Below are positions 35,470 to 45,042 of a stretch of DNA of 64,000 nt, piece by piece. The translations under genes were made by a program, and so were the position numbers. This stretch comes from Altererythrobacter epoxidivorans (lineage in GTDB: Bacteria; Pseudomonadota; Alphaproteobacteria; Sphingomonadales; Sphingomonadaceae), in NCBI RefSeq assembly GCF_001281485.1, contig NZ_CP012669.1:2635501-2699500 (forward strand). The letters are read 5' to 3'. Numbering within the stretch: position 1 is the stretch's first letter; each line of letters starts with the position of its first letter. Under the pieces are notes generated by a model, which saw only the letters and a list, made by a program, of their open reading frames with translations, was not told the origin of the DNA and searched no databases.

Positions 35470-36339
35470 ATGACGCTAGCTGGCCCTACCTCGCAAACAT
35501 TCATCTCGCAGCGGCTGAGGCTGCATTACCTCGATTGGGGCAACCGCGGAAAGCCGCCGCTGGTGCTGGTCCATGGCGGGCGTGATCATGCCCGCAGCTG
35601 GGACTGGGTGGCCGAAAAGCTTTGCCAGGACTGGCATGTCGTGGCGATGGATCACCGCGGCCATGGCGACAGCGACTGGGTCTCGGACGGCAATTATTCG
35701 AGCAATGACATGGTCTATGACCTTGCCCAGCTGATCCACCAGCTGGGTGTCGGCCCGGTCACCATCGTCAGCCATTCGATGGGCGGCAATGTCTCGCTGC
35801 GTTATGCCGGGACCTTCCCGGACATGGTCAAGAAGATCGTCGCGATCGAGGGCCTGGGGCCGAGCCCCAAGCGACAGGAAGAAATGCGCGAGACGCCCTA
35901 TCCCGCGCGTCTCAACGAGTGGATCGCCAAGAAGCGCGCCGCTTCGGGTCGCAGCCCGCGCAAGTATGAAACGATCGAGGCGGCGTTCGCCCGCATGATC
36001 GAGGAAAATTCCTATCTCACCGAAGAACAGGCGCGGCACCTGACGCTCCACGGCGTGAACCGGAACGAGGACGGCACCTACAGCTGGAAGTTCGATCCCC
36101 ACCTCAACGTCTGGGCGGTCGAGGATGTGGCAGACGAATTCCTGCAGCAGACATGGGCCGCGATCACCGCGCCGACGCTGCTGCTCTACGGCGCCGACAG
36201 CTGGGCCTCCAATCCTGAGAAGGATGGCCGGATCGAACATTTCGGCAATGCCGAGGTGATCGAGTTCGAGAACGCCGGGCACTGGCTCCACCACGATCAG
36301 TTCGACCGTTTCATGAAGGTGCTGGGGGATTTTCTCTGA
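35470..36339 (+). CDS. alpha/beta hydrolase
   Basis: A 289-residue alpha/beta-hydrolase-fold enzyme. It shows the oxyanion motif LVHGGRDHARSW, DHRGHGDSDW, the nucleophile elbow SHSMGG (Ser103) and the catalytic His in NAGHWLHHDQ. The substrate is unknown. Its stop codon overlaps the next start by one base (TGATGG), so it is coupled to the pyridoxamine-oxidase-like gene. Confidence 0.88.
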   Translation: MTLAGPTSQTFISQRLRLHYLDWGNRGKPPLVLVHGGRDHARSWDWVAEKLCQDWHVVAMDHRGHGDSDWVSDGNYSSNDMVYDLAQLIHQLGVGPVTIVSHSMGGNVSLRYAGTFPDMVKKIVAIEGLGPSPKRQEEMRETPYPARLNEWIAKKRAASGRSPRKYETIEAAFARMIEENSYLTEEQARHLTLHGVNRNEDGTYSWKFDPHLNVWAVEDVADEFLQQTWAAITAPTLLLYGADSWASNPEKDGRIEHFGNAEVIEFENAGHWLHHDQFDRFMKVLGDFL

Positions 36340-36914
36340 TGGCTGAATTTTTCGACGCACTCGGCGACAAGCATGTCGCGATGATCGAGAAGCAGCCTGT
36401 GTTCTTCGTCGCGACCGCAGCGCCGATGGGGCGCGTGAATGTGAGCCCCAAGGGCTATGACGCGTTTCGTGTCCTGTCGCCCAAGCGGGTCGCCTATCTC
36501 GATCTCGGCGGTTCAGGGAACGAGACCCATGCCCACTTGGCGGCCGACGGCCGGATCACGGTGATGTTCTGCAATTTCGAACAGCCTGCGCTGATCCTGC
36601 GCATCTATGGCCGCGGCGTCCCGGTGCTGCCGCAGGACGATGGCTGGGACAGGCTTGCCGCCAATTTCACGCTCCTGCCCGGCACCCGCCAGATCTTCGT
36701 GATCGATGTCGAAACCGTGCAGACCAGCTGCGGCTATGGCGTTCCCTTCATGGAATTCGAGCGCGAGCGCGACACGCTGACGAAGCTGCATGCCCAGGCC
36801 GATCCTGCCGAGTGGGAAGCCAAGATGGCGACCCGCATCGCCAGCATCGACGGCCTGCCGACACGCGCCACCGACCGCTATATTGCGGGCGATCCGGGCA
36901 CGATCGCCGAATAA
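36339..36914 (+). CDS. pyridoxamine 5'-phosphate oxidase family protein
   Basis: A 191-residue split-barrel flavin-type protein. It begins with a helix, then FFVATAAPMGRVNVSPKG, VAYLDLGGSGNETHAHL and RITVMFCNFEQPALILRIYG, the pattern of the PNPOx-like FMN-binding barrel. Members include flavin-dependent oxidases and heme- or F420-binding proteins; the exact activity is not evident. It is coupled to the upstream hydrolase. Confidence 0.86.
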   Translation: MAEFFDALGDKHVAMIEKQPVFFVATAAPMGRVNVSPKGYDAFRVLSPKRVAYLDLGGSGNETHAHLAADGRITVMFCNFEQPALILRIYGRGVPVLPQDDGWDRLAANFTLLPGTRQIFVIDVETVQTSCGYGVPFMEFERERDTLTKLHAQADPAEWEAKMATRIASIDGLPTRATDRYIAGDPGTIAE

Positions 36915-36932
36915 CGACGTTGATTGCACTCA

Positions 36933-37634
36933 GTGCAGCTCAAATTCGCCAGCTACAATATCCACAAGGCGGTCGGCATAGACCGGCGCCAGGATCCCGA
37001 CCGCATCATTACGGTGCTGCGTGAACTCGATGCCGATGTCATCGCCCTGCAGGAAGCGGACATGCGCTTCGGCCAGCGTGTCAGCGTCCTGCCGCGCGCC
37101 CTGCTCGACGATACGCCGTGGGAGCCCGTTCCCGTTGCGAAGCGCCGCCAGAGCATCGGCTGGCATGGCAATGCCCTCCTCGTCCGCCGCTCGATGCAAT
37201 GGGTGGCGGCCGGCGCGCTGGAACTGCCCACGCTGGAGCCGCGCGGCGCAGCCATGGCCGAACTGGTGCTCGACGGGTGCCGCCTCCGCGTCATTGGCAT
37301 GCATCTCGATCTGTCCGGCTTTCGCCGCCGCGACCAGATCCGATCCATCCTGAGCCATCTGGAAAAACACGACGACCAGCGCGCAACCGTGCTGATGGGC
37401 GATTTCAACCAGTGGGGCCTGCGCAGCGGGGCGATGGGAGAGTTTGCCAAGGGCTGGCAGATGCTGGCACCCGGAGCGAGCTATCCCGCGCGCCGCCCGA
37501 TTGCCCGGCTCGACCGGATCGTCGTGTCCGACAGTTGTCGAGTGATCGACGGCGGGGTGCATCACAGCGCACTTGCAGCGCAGGCATCCGATCATCTTCC
37601 GATCTGGACGACGCTCAAACTGCCCAAAAAATAA
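36933..37634 (+). CDS. endonuclease/exonuclease/phosphatase family protein
   Basis: A 233-residue EEP-superfamily phosphodiesterase or nuclease. It has the motifs FASYNIHKAVG (Asn/metal site), IALQEADMRFG (catalytic Glu), MGDFNQWG (Asp/Asn) and SDHLPIWTTL (Asp-His) in the correct order. GTG 36933 is preferred; TTG 36924 would add three residues. The substrate is not predictable. It lies 18 bases after the preceding gene, likely third in a small transcript. Confidence 0.88.
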   Translation: MQLKFASYNIHKAVGIDRRQDPDRIITVLRELDADVIALQEADMRFGQRVSVLPRALLDDTPWEPVPVAKRRQSIGWHGNALLVRRSMQWVAAGALELPTLEPRGAAMAELVLDGCRLRVIGMHLDLSGFRRRDQIRSILSHLEKHDDQRATVLMGDFNQWGLRSGAMGEFAKGWQMLAPGASYPARRPIARLDRIVVSDSCRVIDGGVHHSALAAQASDHLPIWTTLKLPKK

Positions 37635-37640
37635 ACACTC

Positions 37641-38121
<481 letters not shown>

Positions 38122-38135
38122 TGAGGGGTAAAACA

Positions 38136-39458
38136 ATGATCCGCACATTTGCTCGCGGCGTAGGGGCGCTTGGCGCTTCGATGCTCGTCGCAACCGCCGC
38201 GATGGCGCAAGAGGCTGTCGAAGCCGCGCCTGCCGTCGCGAACCCGGGCAACAACGCCTGGATGATGACTTCCACCGTACTGGTACTCCTGATGATCCTT
38301 CCGGGTCTCGCACTTTTCTACGGCGGACTTACCCGTTCGAAGAACATGCTTTCGACCATGACCCAGATCGGCGCCACCGCCGCTCTCGCAATGCTGGTCT
38401 GGGTGATCTGGGGTTACTCGACCGCATTCGGACCCGAAGGCAACCAGTTCTTCGCCTGGGGCAACCTGTTCCTTGGCCAGGTAACGCCGGACACCACGGC
38501 GGCAACTTTCAGTGATGAAGTCATCAGCGAATATGTCTTCATCAGTTTCCAGATGACCTTCGCCGCGATCACGGCAGCCCTGATCTTGGGTGCAACGGCA
38601 GAGCGCATGAAGTTCAGCGCCGTCATGGTGTTCGTGCCGATCTGGCTGACGATCGTCTATTTCCCGATCGCCCACATGGTCTGGGGCACGGGCGGCCTGC
38701 TGCTCGATGCAGGCGCACTCGACTTCGCTGGCGGCACCGTGGTGCACATCAACGCCGGTGTGTCTGGTCTCGTCCTTGCCTACATGCTCGGCAAGCGCCG
38801 CGGCTATCCGGCAGAACCGATGCCGCCGCACAGCCTGACGATGACCATGGTCGGCACCGGCCTGCTGTGGGTGGGCTGGTTCGGCTTCAACGCCGGTTCG
38901 GAACTCGAAGCCGACGGCGTCGCAGGCCTTGCCATGATCAACACCTTCGTCGCCACTGCAGCTGGTGCACTCACCTGGATGGTTGTCGAGCGTCTCGCCG
39001 GCCACAAGGGCAGCGCACTGGGCTTCTGTTCGGGCGTGATTGCCGGCCTCGTCGCCGTCACTCCGGCAGCTGGTAACAGCGGACCGTTCGGTGCGATCCT
39101 GCTCGGCATGGTTGCCTCGGTCGTCTGCTACTTCTTCGTCGCCAAGGTGAAGAGCAAGTTCGGATACGACGACAGCCTCGACGCTTTCGGCATCCACGGC
39201 ATCGGCGGTATCGTCGGCGCTATCGGCACCGGCATCGTGGTCCAGCCGTTCATCGGCGGCCCCGGCGACGGTTCGACCGGCACACTGGCACAGGTCCTGA
39301 TCCAGCTCGAAGGCGTGGTTATCACCATCGTCTGGGCAGCGGTCGGCACCTTCATCGCCGGTATGATTGCCAAGGTTGTGACCGGTCTGCGTGTCTCGGA
39401 AGAAGACGAGGTCAACGGCCTCGACATCGCCGAGCACGGGGAGCGCGCCTACAACTGA
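38136..39458 (+). CDS. amtB: ammonium transporter
   Basis: A 440-residue inner-membrane channel with a cleavable signal peptide (VGALGASMLVATAAMAQEA) and 11 transmembrane helices. It shows ALFYGGLTRSKNMLS (family signature), the FDFAGGTVVHINAGVSGLV-like segment with its conserved His, and FGIHGIGGIVGAIGTGI with the second pore His. ATG 38136 with GAGGGG upstream is preferred over ATG 38121, which overlaps the glnK stop. It is cotranscribed with glnK. Confidence 0.95.
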   Translation: MIRTFARGVGALGASMLVATAAMAQEAVEAAPAVANPGNNAWMMTSTVLVLLMILPGLALFYGGLTRSKNMLSTMTQIGATAALAMLVWVIWGYSTAFGPEGNQFFAWGNLFLGQVTPDTTAATFSDEVISEYVFISFQMTFAAITAALILGATAERMKFSAVMVFVPIWLTIVYFPIAHMVWGTGGLLLDAGALDFAGGTVVHINAGVSGLVLAYMLGKRRGYPAEPMPPHSLTMTMVGTGLLWVGWFGFNAGSELEADGVAGLAMINTFVATAAGALTWMVVERLAGHKGSALGFCSGVIAGLVAVTPAAGNSGPFGAILLGMVASVVCYFFVAKVKSKFGYDDSLDAFGIHGIGGIVGAIGTGIVVQPFIGGPGDGSTGTLAQVLIQLEGVVITIVWAAVGTFIAGMIAKVVTGLRVSEEDEVNGLDIAEHGERAYN

Positions 39459-39469
39459 TCCAACAGTTT

Positions 39470-39574
39470 GGCGGGACGGGTAACTCTCTCCTCCCACTCG
39501 TCCCGCCTGACAGTGTTCCTCCTGCGAACACCAAGACTAGAGGGCCGGAGCCAGCCGCTCCGGCCCCTTTTTTT
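39470..39574 (+). terminator. two hairpins with a terminator after amtB
   Basis: The first hairpin (39470-39507) is a perfect 9-bp stem GGCGGGACG / CGTCCCGCC with a 20-base loop. The second (39542-39574) is a perfect 10-bp stem GGGCCGGAGC / GCTCCGGCCC followed by C and seven T, a strong intrinsic terminator. It separates glnK-amtB from the receptor gene. Confidence 0.93.
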
Positions 39575-39695
39575 GTATGTTGCATTCTGGTGACAGTGTT
39601 ACCGGTTTGATCCGGTATCAAACGAAACGGACTTGCTCGATTACCCCTTGGGACGTCAGATTATTCCCAATTTCTAGGACGAGGAGGAACAACCT

Positions 39696-42458
39696 ATGAA
39701 ATTGATGTTTAATCGCGCTTCGGCCACCCGGCTCGCGCTGCTTTCGAGCGCCGCCGTAGTTGCCACTGCAACACCAGCCATGGCGCAGGACGTGACCGAT
39801 GAATCGGCCGTCGATCCCATGGACGCACCTGCCATCATCGTTACCGGTACCCGCCAGGCCGACCGTTCGGCAGCGGACACCGTCGCCCCGGTCGATATCG
39901 TCACCGGCGCAGAACTGGCTGCCAATGCAGACACGGACATGGGTAACCTGCTCCGCGTCGCCGTCCCCTCGTTCAACGTCAACACCCAGCCGATTTCTGA
40001 CGCCGCGACCCTGGTCCGCCCCGCAAACCTTCGCGGGCTTTCGCCGGACAACACGCTGGTCCTCGTCAACGGCAAGCGCATGCATCGCGCATCGGTCATC
40101 ACCTTCCTCGGCGGGGGCATCGCCGACGGCTCGCAGGGTCCGGATATCTCGACCATCCCGACCATCGCTATCAAGCAGCTCGAAGTGCTGCGTGACGGTG
40201 CATCGTCGCAATATGGTTCGGACGCCATCGCAGGCGTGATGAACTTCCTGATCAAAGATGACCGCGAAGGCGGCACGCTCACCGGCAAGTGGGGCTCCAC
40301 CTATGAAGGTGACGGCGACAACTACCAGATCGGCGCCAACATCGGTCTCGGGTTTACCGAGCTGGGTTTCATCAACATCAGCGCCGAATATGGCGAATCC
40401 GATGCGACCAGCCGTTCGGTACAGCGCGACGACGCAGCCGCCCTGATCGCGGCAGGCAATACGGCAGTGGCCGATCCCGCCCAGATCTGGGGTCAGCCCA
40501 ACGTCAATGACGACTTCAAGCTGTTCATCAATTCGGGCCTCGATCTTACCGACAACCTCCACCTCTATGCATTCGGCAACTATGCCTCGCGCAATGTGGA
40601 CGGCGGCTTCTTCTTCCGTAACCCGACCAATCGCGGCGGCGTCTATGCAGGTCCGATGGTCGATCCGACCACCGGCTTTGCTTCGAGCGCATCCAATGCC
40701 GTTCCTTCGGTCCTGGTCGGCGACCTGTCGATCAACAGCTCTGGCGACTGTGTTGCCGGTATTCCGCTGACGCAGGGCGGCCTGATCCCCGATCCGACCA
40801 TCCTGGCGGCAGTTTCGGCCGATCCCAACTGCTTCTCCTTCGTCGAGATGTTCCCGGGCGGCTTCACTCCGCGCTTCGGCGGTAGCCTCGAAGACGTATC
40901 GGTTGCAGGCGGCCTGCGCGGGCAACTGTTCGGCGGCCTCGATTTCGACGTCAGCTATCGCTACGGCCGGAACGAAGTCGACTTCGTGATCCGCAACACG
41001 GTCAACGCTTCGCTCGGCCCGAATACGCCGAACGAGTTCAAGCCGGGCGGTTACCAGCAGGAAGAACAGCTGGTTAACCTCGACCTCGGTTATGAAATCC
41101 CTGTCGGCGCTGGCAGCGTCTATGTCGCAGCCGGTGCGGAATACCGCGAGGAAACCTTCACCATCCAGGCTGGCGATGCGGCTTCGTTCGCTCTCGGCCC
41201 GCTTGCGCAGCCGACGGCAGCCTATCCGACCGGTCAGGGTTTCTCGACCAGTTCGAACGGCTTCGGCGGTTTCAGCGACAATGCTGCCGGGTCCAGCACC
41301 GAAGACAACAAGGCGGTCTATCTCGATATCGAAGCCGACCTGATCGACGCGCTGACCCTGCAGGGTGCCGTCCGTTACGAAGACACCAAGAGCTTCGGCA
41401 ACACGACGACCTGGAAGCTGGGCGCGCTCTATCGCCTCTCGGATGCACTGCGCGTGCGCGGTACCTATTCGACCGGCTTCCACGTACCGACCGCCGGCCA
41501 GGCGAACGTCATCAACGTGACGACGCAGTTCTCCGGTGGCCAGCTGCAGGATGAAGGCACCTTCCCGCTCTTCAGCCCTGCCGGTCTCATCGTGTCCGAC
41601 TACATTTCCGACACTGCCAATGGCGGTCTCGGTCTTGCCCGTCCGACGCTTGGGCCCGAAAAGTCCGACAGCTTCACCGTCGGTCTCGCTGGCGACTTTG
41701 GCGACATCACCTTCACGCTCGACTACTTCAACATCAAGCTGAAGGATCGTATTTCGCGTTCGTCGACGATCAGCTTCCCGGCAGCCCTGTGCTACCTGGC
41801 CGATCGTGAAAGCGTTGCAACGGCCTGCCCTGCAGACCTGATCAACGACCCGCTGCCGCGTACGGCCGACCTGCTGGTCGCGCTTGACGGTGCCGGCGTC
41901 ATCGATCGCAACGACTTCACCGGTTTCGAAGACCTGACCGCATTCGCATTCTTCAACAACGCGTTCGACACCCGCACGCAGGGCGTCGACTTCGTGGCGA
42001 ATGCACGTCTCTATCCGATCCCGGGTGGCACCACGCGCGCCACGCTGGCGGTGAACTACACGCACACCAAGGTGTTGAATGCGGACTCCACCATTTCGGA
42101 TACTCGCATCCGCCAGCTTGAAGAAAACCTCCCGCAGTGGAAGGGCTTCCTCAACCTGACGCACGACCAGGGCCGCTTCCGCGGCATGCTGCGCGCGAAC
42201 TACTTCGGCAGCTTCTACGAAGCGCACCTCGACGACGGCACGCTGCCGATCGACGCCGGTGCACGTGTGACCCTCGATGCAGAACTCGGTTACGAGCTGT
42301 TCGACGGTTTCGAGCTTGCCGTGGGTGCGCAGAACCTGCTCGACACCTATCCGGAGCGTAACCCCTATGCCGGTATCGCCGGTGCGGAATATGCAGTGAC
42401 GTCGCCGTTCGGTTTCAGCGGCGGCACCTACTACATCCGCGGTCGTTTCCAGTTCTGA
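39696..42458 (+). CDS. TonB-dependent receptor
   Basis: A 920-residue outer-membrane receptor with signal peptide (ALLSSAAVVATATPAMAQD), TonB-box-like IIVTGTRQ, a plug domain (NLRGLSPDNTLVLVNGKRMHR, EVLRDGASSQYGSDAIAGVMN) and a barrel ending in Phe. The extracellular loops contain cysteines (SGDCVAG, DPNCFSF, ALCYLAD, ATACPAD). The plug subtype with RGLSPDxTLVLVNGKR is frequent in sphingomonads. GAGGAGGA lies 12 bases before ATG. The ligand is unknown; adjacency to amtB hints at nitrogen compounds only weakly. Confidence 0.94.
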   Translation: MKLMFNRASATRLALLSSAAVVATATPAMAQDVTDESAVDPMDAPAIIVTGTRQADRSAADTVAPVDIVTGAELAANADTDMGNLLRVAVPSFNVNTQPISDAATLVRPANLRGLSPDNTLVLVNGKRMHRASVITFLGGGIADGSQGPDISTIPTIAIKQLEVLRDGASSQYGSDAIAGVMNFLIKDDREGGTLTGKWGSTYEGDGDNYQIGANIGLGFTELGFINISAEYGESDATSRSVQRDDAAALIAAGNTAVADPAQIWGQPNVNDDFKLFINSGLDLTDNLHLYAFGNYASRNVDGGFFFRNPTNRGGVYAGPMVDPTTGFASSASNAVPSVLVGDLSINSSGDCVAGIPLTQGGLIPDPTILAAVSADPNCFSFVEMFPGGFTPRFGGSLEDVSVAGGLRGQLFGGLDFDVSYRYGRNEVDFVIRNTVNASLGPNTPNEFKPGGYQQEEQLVNLDLGYEIPVGAGSVYVAAGAEYREETFTIQAGDAASFALGPLAQPTAAYPTGQGFSTSSNGFGGFSDNAAGSSTEDNKAVYLDIEADLIDALTLQGAVRYEDTKSFGNTTTWKLGALYRLSDALRVRGTYSTGFHVPTAGQANVINVTTQFSGGQLQDEGTFPLFSPAGLIVSDYISDTANGGLGLARPTLGPEKSDSFTVGLAGDFGDITFTLDYFNIKLKDRISRSSTISFPAALCYLADRESVATACPADLINDPLPRTADLLVALDGAGVIDRNDFTGFEDLTAFAFFNNAFDTRTQGVDFVANARLYPIPGGTTRATLAVNYTHTKVLNADSTISDTRIRQLEENLPQWKGFLNLTHDQGRFRGMLRANYFGSFYEAHLDDGTLPIDAGARVTLDAELGYELFDGFELAVGAQNLLDTYPERNPYAGIAGAEYAVTSPFGFSGGTYYIRGRFQF

Positions 42459-42483
42459 TCGGAAACAGCCTGAGGTAAAGCGA

Positions 42484-42512
42484 GGGGGCGGCCGCAAGGT
42501 CGCCCCCTTTCT
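42484..42512 (+). terminator. intrinsic terminator after the second TonB receptor
   Basis: A GGGGGCGGCC / GGTCGCCCCC stem (one G-T pair) with GCAA tetraloop is followed by TTTCTCTT, 25 bases after the stop. Confidence 0.88.
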
Positions 42513-42533
42513 CTTGGCCCAAGGAATTTCAGC

Positions 42534-43064
42534 ATGACTCTGACGATCCGGCTCGCGACCCGCGACGATGCCGATACCATTGCCGCGCTGATGGATCGGG
42601 CCATCGCCGAATTGCAAAAGGGTTTTCTAACTCCCGAACAGATCGAAGCCTCGCGCGCCGGCATGGGCCTCGATCTGCAGTTGATCGAAGACGGGACCTA
42701 TTTTTGCGTCGTGGAGCAGGGCGAACTCGTCGGTTGCGGCGGGTGGTCGCGCCGCGCGACCCTGTATGGCGGCAACCATTCGGCGGGCCGCGATCCGCGC
42801 ACGCTGGATCCGGGGACCGAACGTGCACGCATCAGGGCCATGTACACCCACCCCGATCACGCCCGTAAAGGCATCGGCAGGCTGATCCTCGAAACGGCCG
42901 AAAACGCCGCGAGAAACGAAGGCTTCGCCGCAATCGAAATGGCAGCGACGATGTCGGGAAGGCCGCTCTACCGCGCCTGCGGATACGAGGTCGAGAGCGA
43001 CTGGTTCGACGAGAACGGGCCCGTGCCTGTGCCGCTTTCGACCATGTGGAAACGGCTCGACTAG
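42534..43064 (+). CDS. GNAT-family N-acetyltransferase
   Basis: A 176-residue GNAT protein. It begins TIRLATRDDADTIAALMDRAI, and shows the acetyl-CoA loop ARIRAMYTHPDHARKGIGRLIL (R/Q-x-x-G-x-G/A) and AARNEGFAAIEMAATMSGRPLY near the C-terminus. The acceptor is unknown. It stands alone between a terminator and a convergent DUF1232 gene. Confidence 0.88.
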   Translation: MTLTIRLATRDDADTIAALMDRAIAELQKGFLTPEQIEASRAGMGLDLQLIEDGTYFCVVEQGELVGCGGWSRRATLYGGNHSAGRDPRTLDPGTERARIRAMYTHPDHARKGIGRLILETAENAARNEGFAAIEMAATMSGRPLYRACGYEVESDWFDENGPVPVPLSTMWKRLD

Positions 43065-43065
43065 G

Positions 43066-43395
43066 TCAGTCGGCCCGCCAGAGCGAAGCGGCAATCCATG
43101 AGAGCACCGCCAGCCACACGACAATGACTAGCGCTGCTCCGGCCAGGACACGGGGCCTCACCTTCACCTGTTCGGCTTGCACGCGAAATTCCGCCATAAG
43201 CGCCGGCGGGATCATCCTAAGGACCAGCCAGATGCCGAGAGGCAGCAGGATGACATCGTCCAACAGGCCGAGGACCGGGATGAAGTCCGGTATCAGGTCG
43301 ATCGGGCTTAGCGCATAGCCTGCCACGAGGAGGGCGAGTGCCCTTGCAGCGATGGGTGTGCGCTTGTCGCCGGAAGCGATCCAGAGCGCCACCAC
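43066..43395 (-). CDS. YkvA/DUF1232 membrane protein, start uncertain
   Basis: A 109-residue protein from GTG 43395 with the DUF1232 core YALSPIDLIPDFIPVLGLLDDVILLPLG and a second hydrophobic segment near the C-terminus. Function of the family is unknown. Homologous reading continues upstream in frame (GKLKDWAGALKRDVVALW), which resembles the family N-terminus; the only start-like codon there is CTG at 43437, which would give 123 residues and overlap the end of the GMC gene. A rare CTG start is therefore possible. It is last in a leftward operon. Confidence 0.82.
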   Translation of the reverse strand: MVALWIASGDKRTPIAARALALLVAGYALSPIDLIPDFIPVLGLLDDVILLPLGIWLVLRMIPPALMAEFRVQAEQVKVRPRVLAGAALVIVVWLAVLSWIAASLWRAD

Positions 43396-43429
43396 ATCGC
43401 GCTTGAGAGCGCCTGCCCAGTCCTTGAGC

Positions 43430-45019
43430 TTACCCAGAGGCTTCCGCCTTGACGAAGTCGGCGCAGCGTTCGCCGATCATGATGCTCGGCGCATTGGTGT
43501 TTCCGCTGACGAGCCGCGGCATGATCGATGCGTCGGCAATCCATAGTCCGTCGACACCGCGCGCCTTCAGCGTGTTGTCGACCACGCTGTCGTCGTCCCC
43601 GCCCATGCGGCAGGTGCCGACCGGGTGATAGACGGTGTCGGCACGGTTGCGGATCAATTCGTCGAGGGCGGCATCGTCGTTGATGTCGACGGGGTGACGG
43701 TCCTGCGGATCGTAATCCGACAGCGGCGGGGCCTCTGCGATGCGGTGCGACAGACGCACACCGCCGCGCAGGACCGCCATGTCGCGCTCGTCGTCGAGGA
43801 AGTTGGGGTCGATGCGGGGGGCATCTGCCGGATTGGCGCTGTTCAGCCTGACGGTGCCTCGGCTTTCGGGCCTCAGTACGCAGGCATGGAGCGAAAATCC
43901 GTGACCGCCCACGTTCTCTCTCCCGTGATCCTCGAGCACGGCGGGGACGAAGTGCCACTGTACATCAGGGGCGGGGGCATCGGGCATGACGGTCCAGAAA
44001 CCGCCCGCTTCGGCGAAACAGGTGGTCATGATCCCGGTGCGCTTGCGCCGGTGTTCGATGATCGCCTTGACCATGCGCAGCGTCCCCTCGAGGCTGTTGC
44101 CGAACGGCTCGCGCGATTTCGTCTCCCAACCGGAAACGTAATCGATGTGGTCCTGAAGGTCGCTGCCGACGGCAGGCTTGTCGAGCGTGACTGCAATGCC
44201 CTGTTCCTGCAGGTGTGCGCCCGGCCCGATGCCCGAGAGCATGAGGATCTGCGGAGAATTGAAGGCCCCAGCTGATAGGATCACGCCGTGGCGGGCATGG
44301 ACGATCTCCGCCTTGTTGCCGCGCCTGATCGCAACACCGGTGACGCGCCCGTCCTCGATCACCAGCCGCTCTACCAAGGAGCCTGTACGGATATCGAAGT
44401 TCGACTTGCCGCGCAGCGGTTCGACATAGGCACGCGCGGCAGACCAGCGCTCACCGTCCTTCTGGGTCACCTGGTAGAGGCCGAAGCCCGACTGCTTCTC
44501 GCCGTTGAAATCGGTCGTCGTGGGAAGCTGGAGCGAAGCTGCGCTTTCGACGAAGGCGCGGCTCGTGGGGTTGGGCGAGCCCTGGTCGGACACGCGCAAT
44601 GGGCCGCCCGACCCGTGATAGTCATTACCGCCGCGGACGTTGTCTTCGGCCTTCTTGAAATAGGGCAGGACATCGTCATAGGCCCAGCCATCGCAGCCCA
44701 GCGCCGCCCAATTGTCGTAATCCCACGCATTGCCGCGGATATAGACCATCGCGTTGATGGCGGACGATCCGCCCAGACCGCGTCCGCGCGGCTGGTATCC
44801 GATGCGGCCGTTCAGCCCTTTCTGCGGGACGGTATCGTATTTGTAATTCGAACTGTTCCGGATGAAGGGCATGAAGCCCGGCGTCTTGATCAGGAAATTG
44901 TCGTTGGTGCCGCCCGCCTCGAGCAGGCAAACCGTGCGCCTGCCATCTTCGGCCAAGCGCCCGGAAACCGCACTACCTGCACTGCCGCCGCCAATCACGA
45001 CGTAATCGAAACTGTCCAT
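43430..45019 (-). CDS. GMC-family oxidoreductase (choline dehydrogenase-like)
   Basis: A 529-residue FAD enzyme. It shows YVVIGGGSAGSAVSGRL (dinucleotide-binding) near the N-terminus, GRGLGGSSAINAMVYIRG (GMC signature 1), SAGAFNSPQILMLSGIGP (signature 2) and a C-terminal HPVGTCRMGGDDDSVVD region with the catalytic His, ending in ASIMP and NTNAPSIMIGER. ATG 45019 has AGGAGAGG just upstream. It oxidises an alcohol of unknown identity. It is 23 bases downstream of the sterol desaturase gene. Confidence 0.93.
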   Translation of the reverse strand: MDSFDYVVIGGGSAGSAVSGRLAEDGRRTVCLLEAGGTNDNFLIKTPGFMPFIRNSSNYKYDTVPQKGLNGRIGYQPRGRGLGGSSAINAMVYIRGNAWDYDNWAALGCDGWAYDDVLPYFKKAEDNVRGGNDYHGSGGPLRVSDQGSPNPTSRAFVESAASLQLPTTTDFNGEKQSGFGLYQVTQKDGERWSAARAYVEPLRGKSNFDIRTGSLVERLVIEDGRVTGVAIRRGNKAEIVHARHGVILSAGAFNSPQILMLSGIGPGAHLQEQGIAVTLDKPAVGSDLQDHIDYVSGWETKSREPFGNSLEGTLRMVKAIIEHRRKRTGIMTTCFAEAGGFWTVMPDAPAPDVQWHFVPAVLEDHGRENVGGHGFSLHACVLRPESRGTVRLNSANPADAPRIDPNFLDDERDMAVLRGGVRLSHRIAEAPPLSDYDPQDRHPVDINDDAALDELIRNRADTVYHPVGTCRMGGDDDSVVDNTLKARGVDGLWIADASIMPRLVSGNTNAPSIMIGERCADFVKAEASG

Positions 45020-45042
45020 GTCCTCTCCTTGTGCGGGAGAGG

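Noticed and set aside
33174-35504. A 776-codon minus-strand frame
   Set aside because: It is antisense to TetR and prfC, both of which carry complete motifs.
39618-42617. A long open frame of 999 codons on the minus strand
   Set aside because: It is antisense to the TonB receptor, has Arg/Val/Asp-rich shadow composition, no signal or domain, and arises from GC-rich codon bias.
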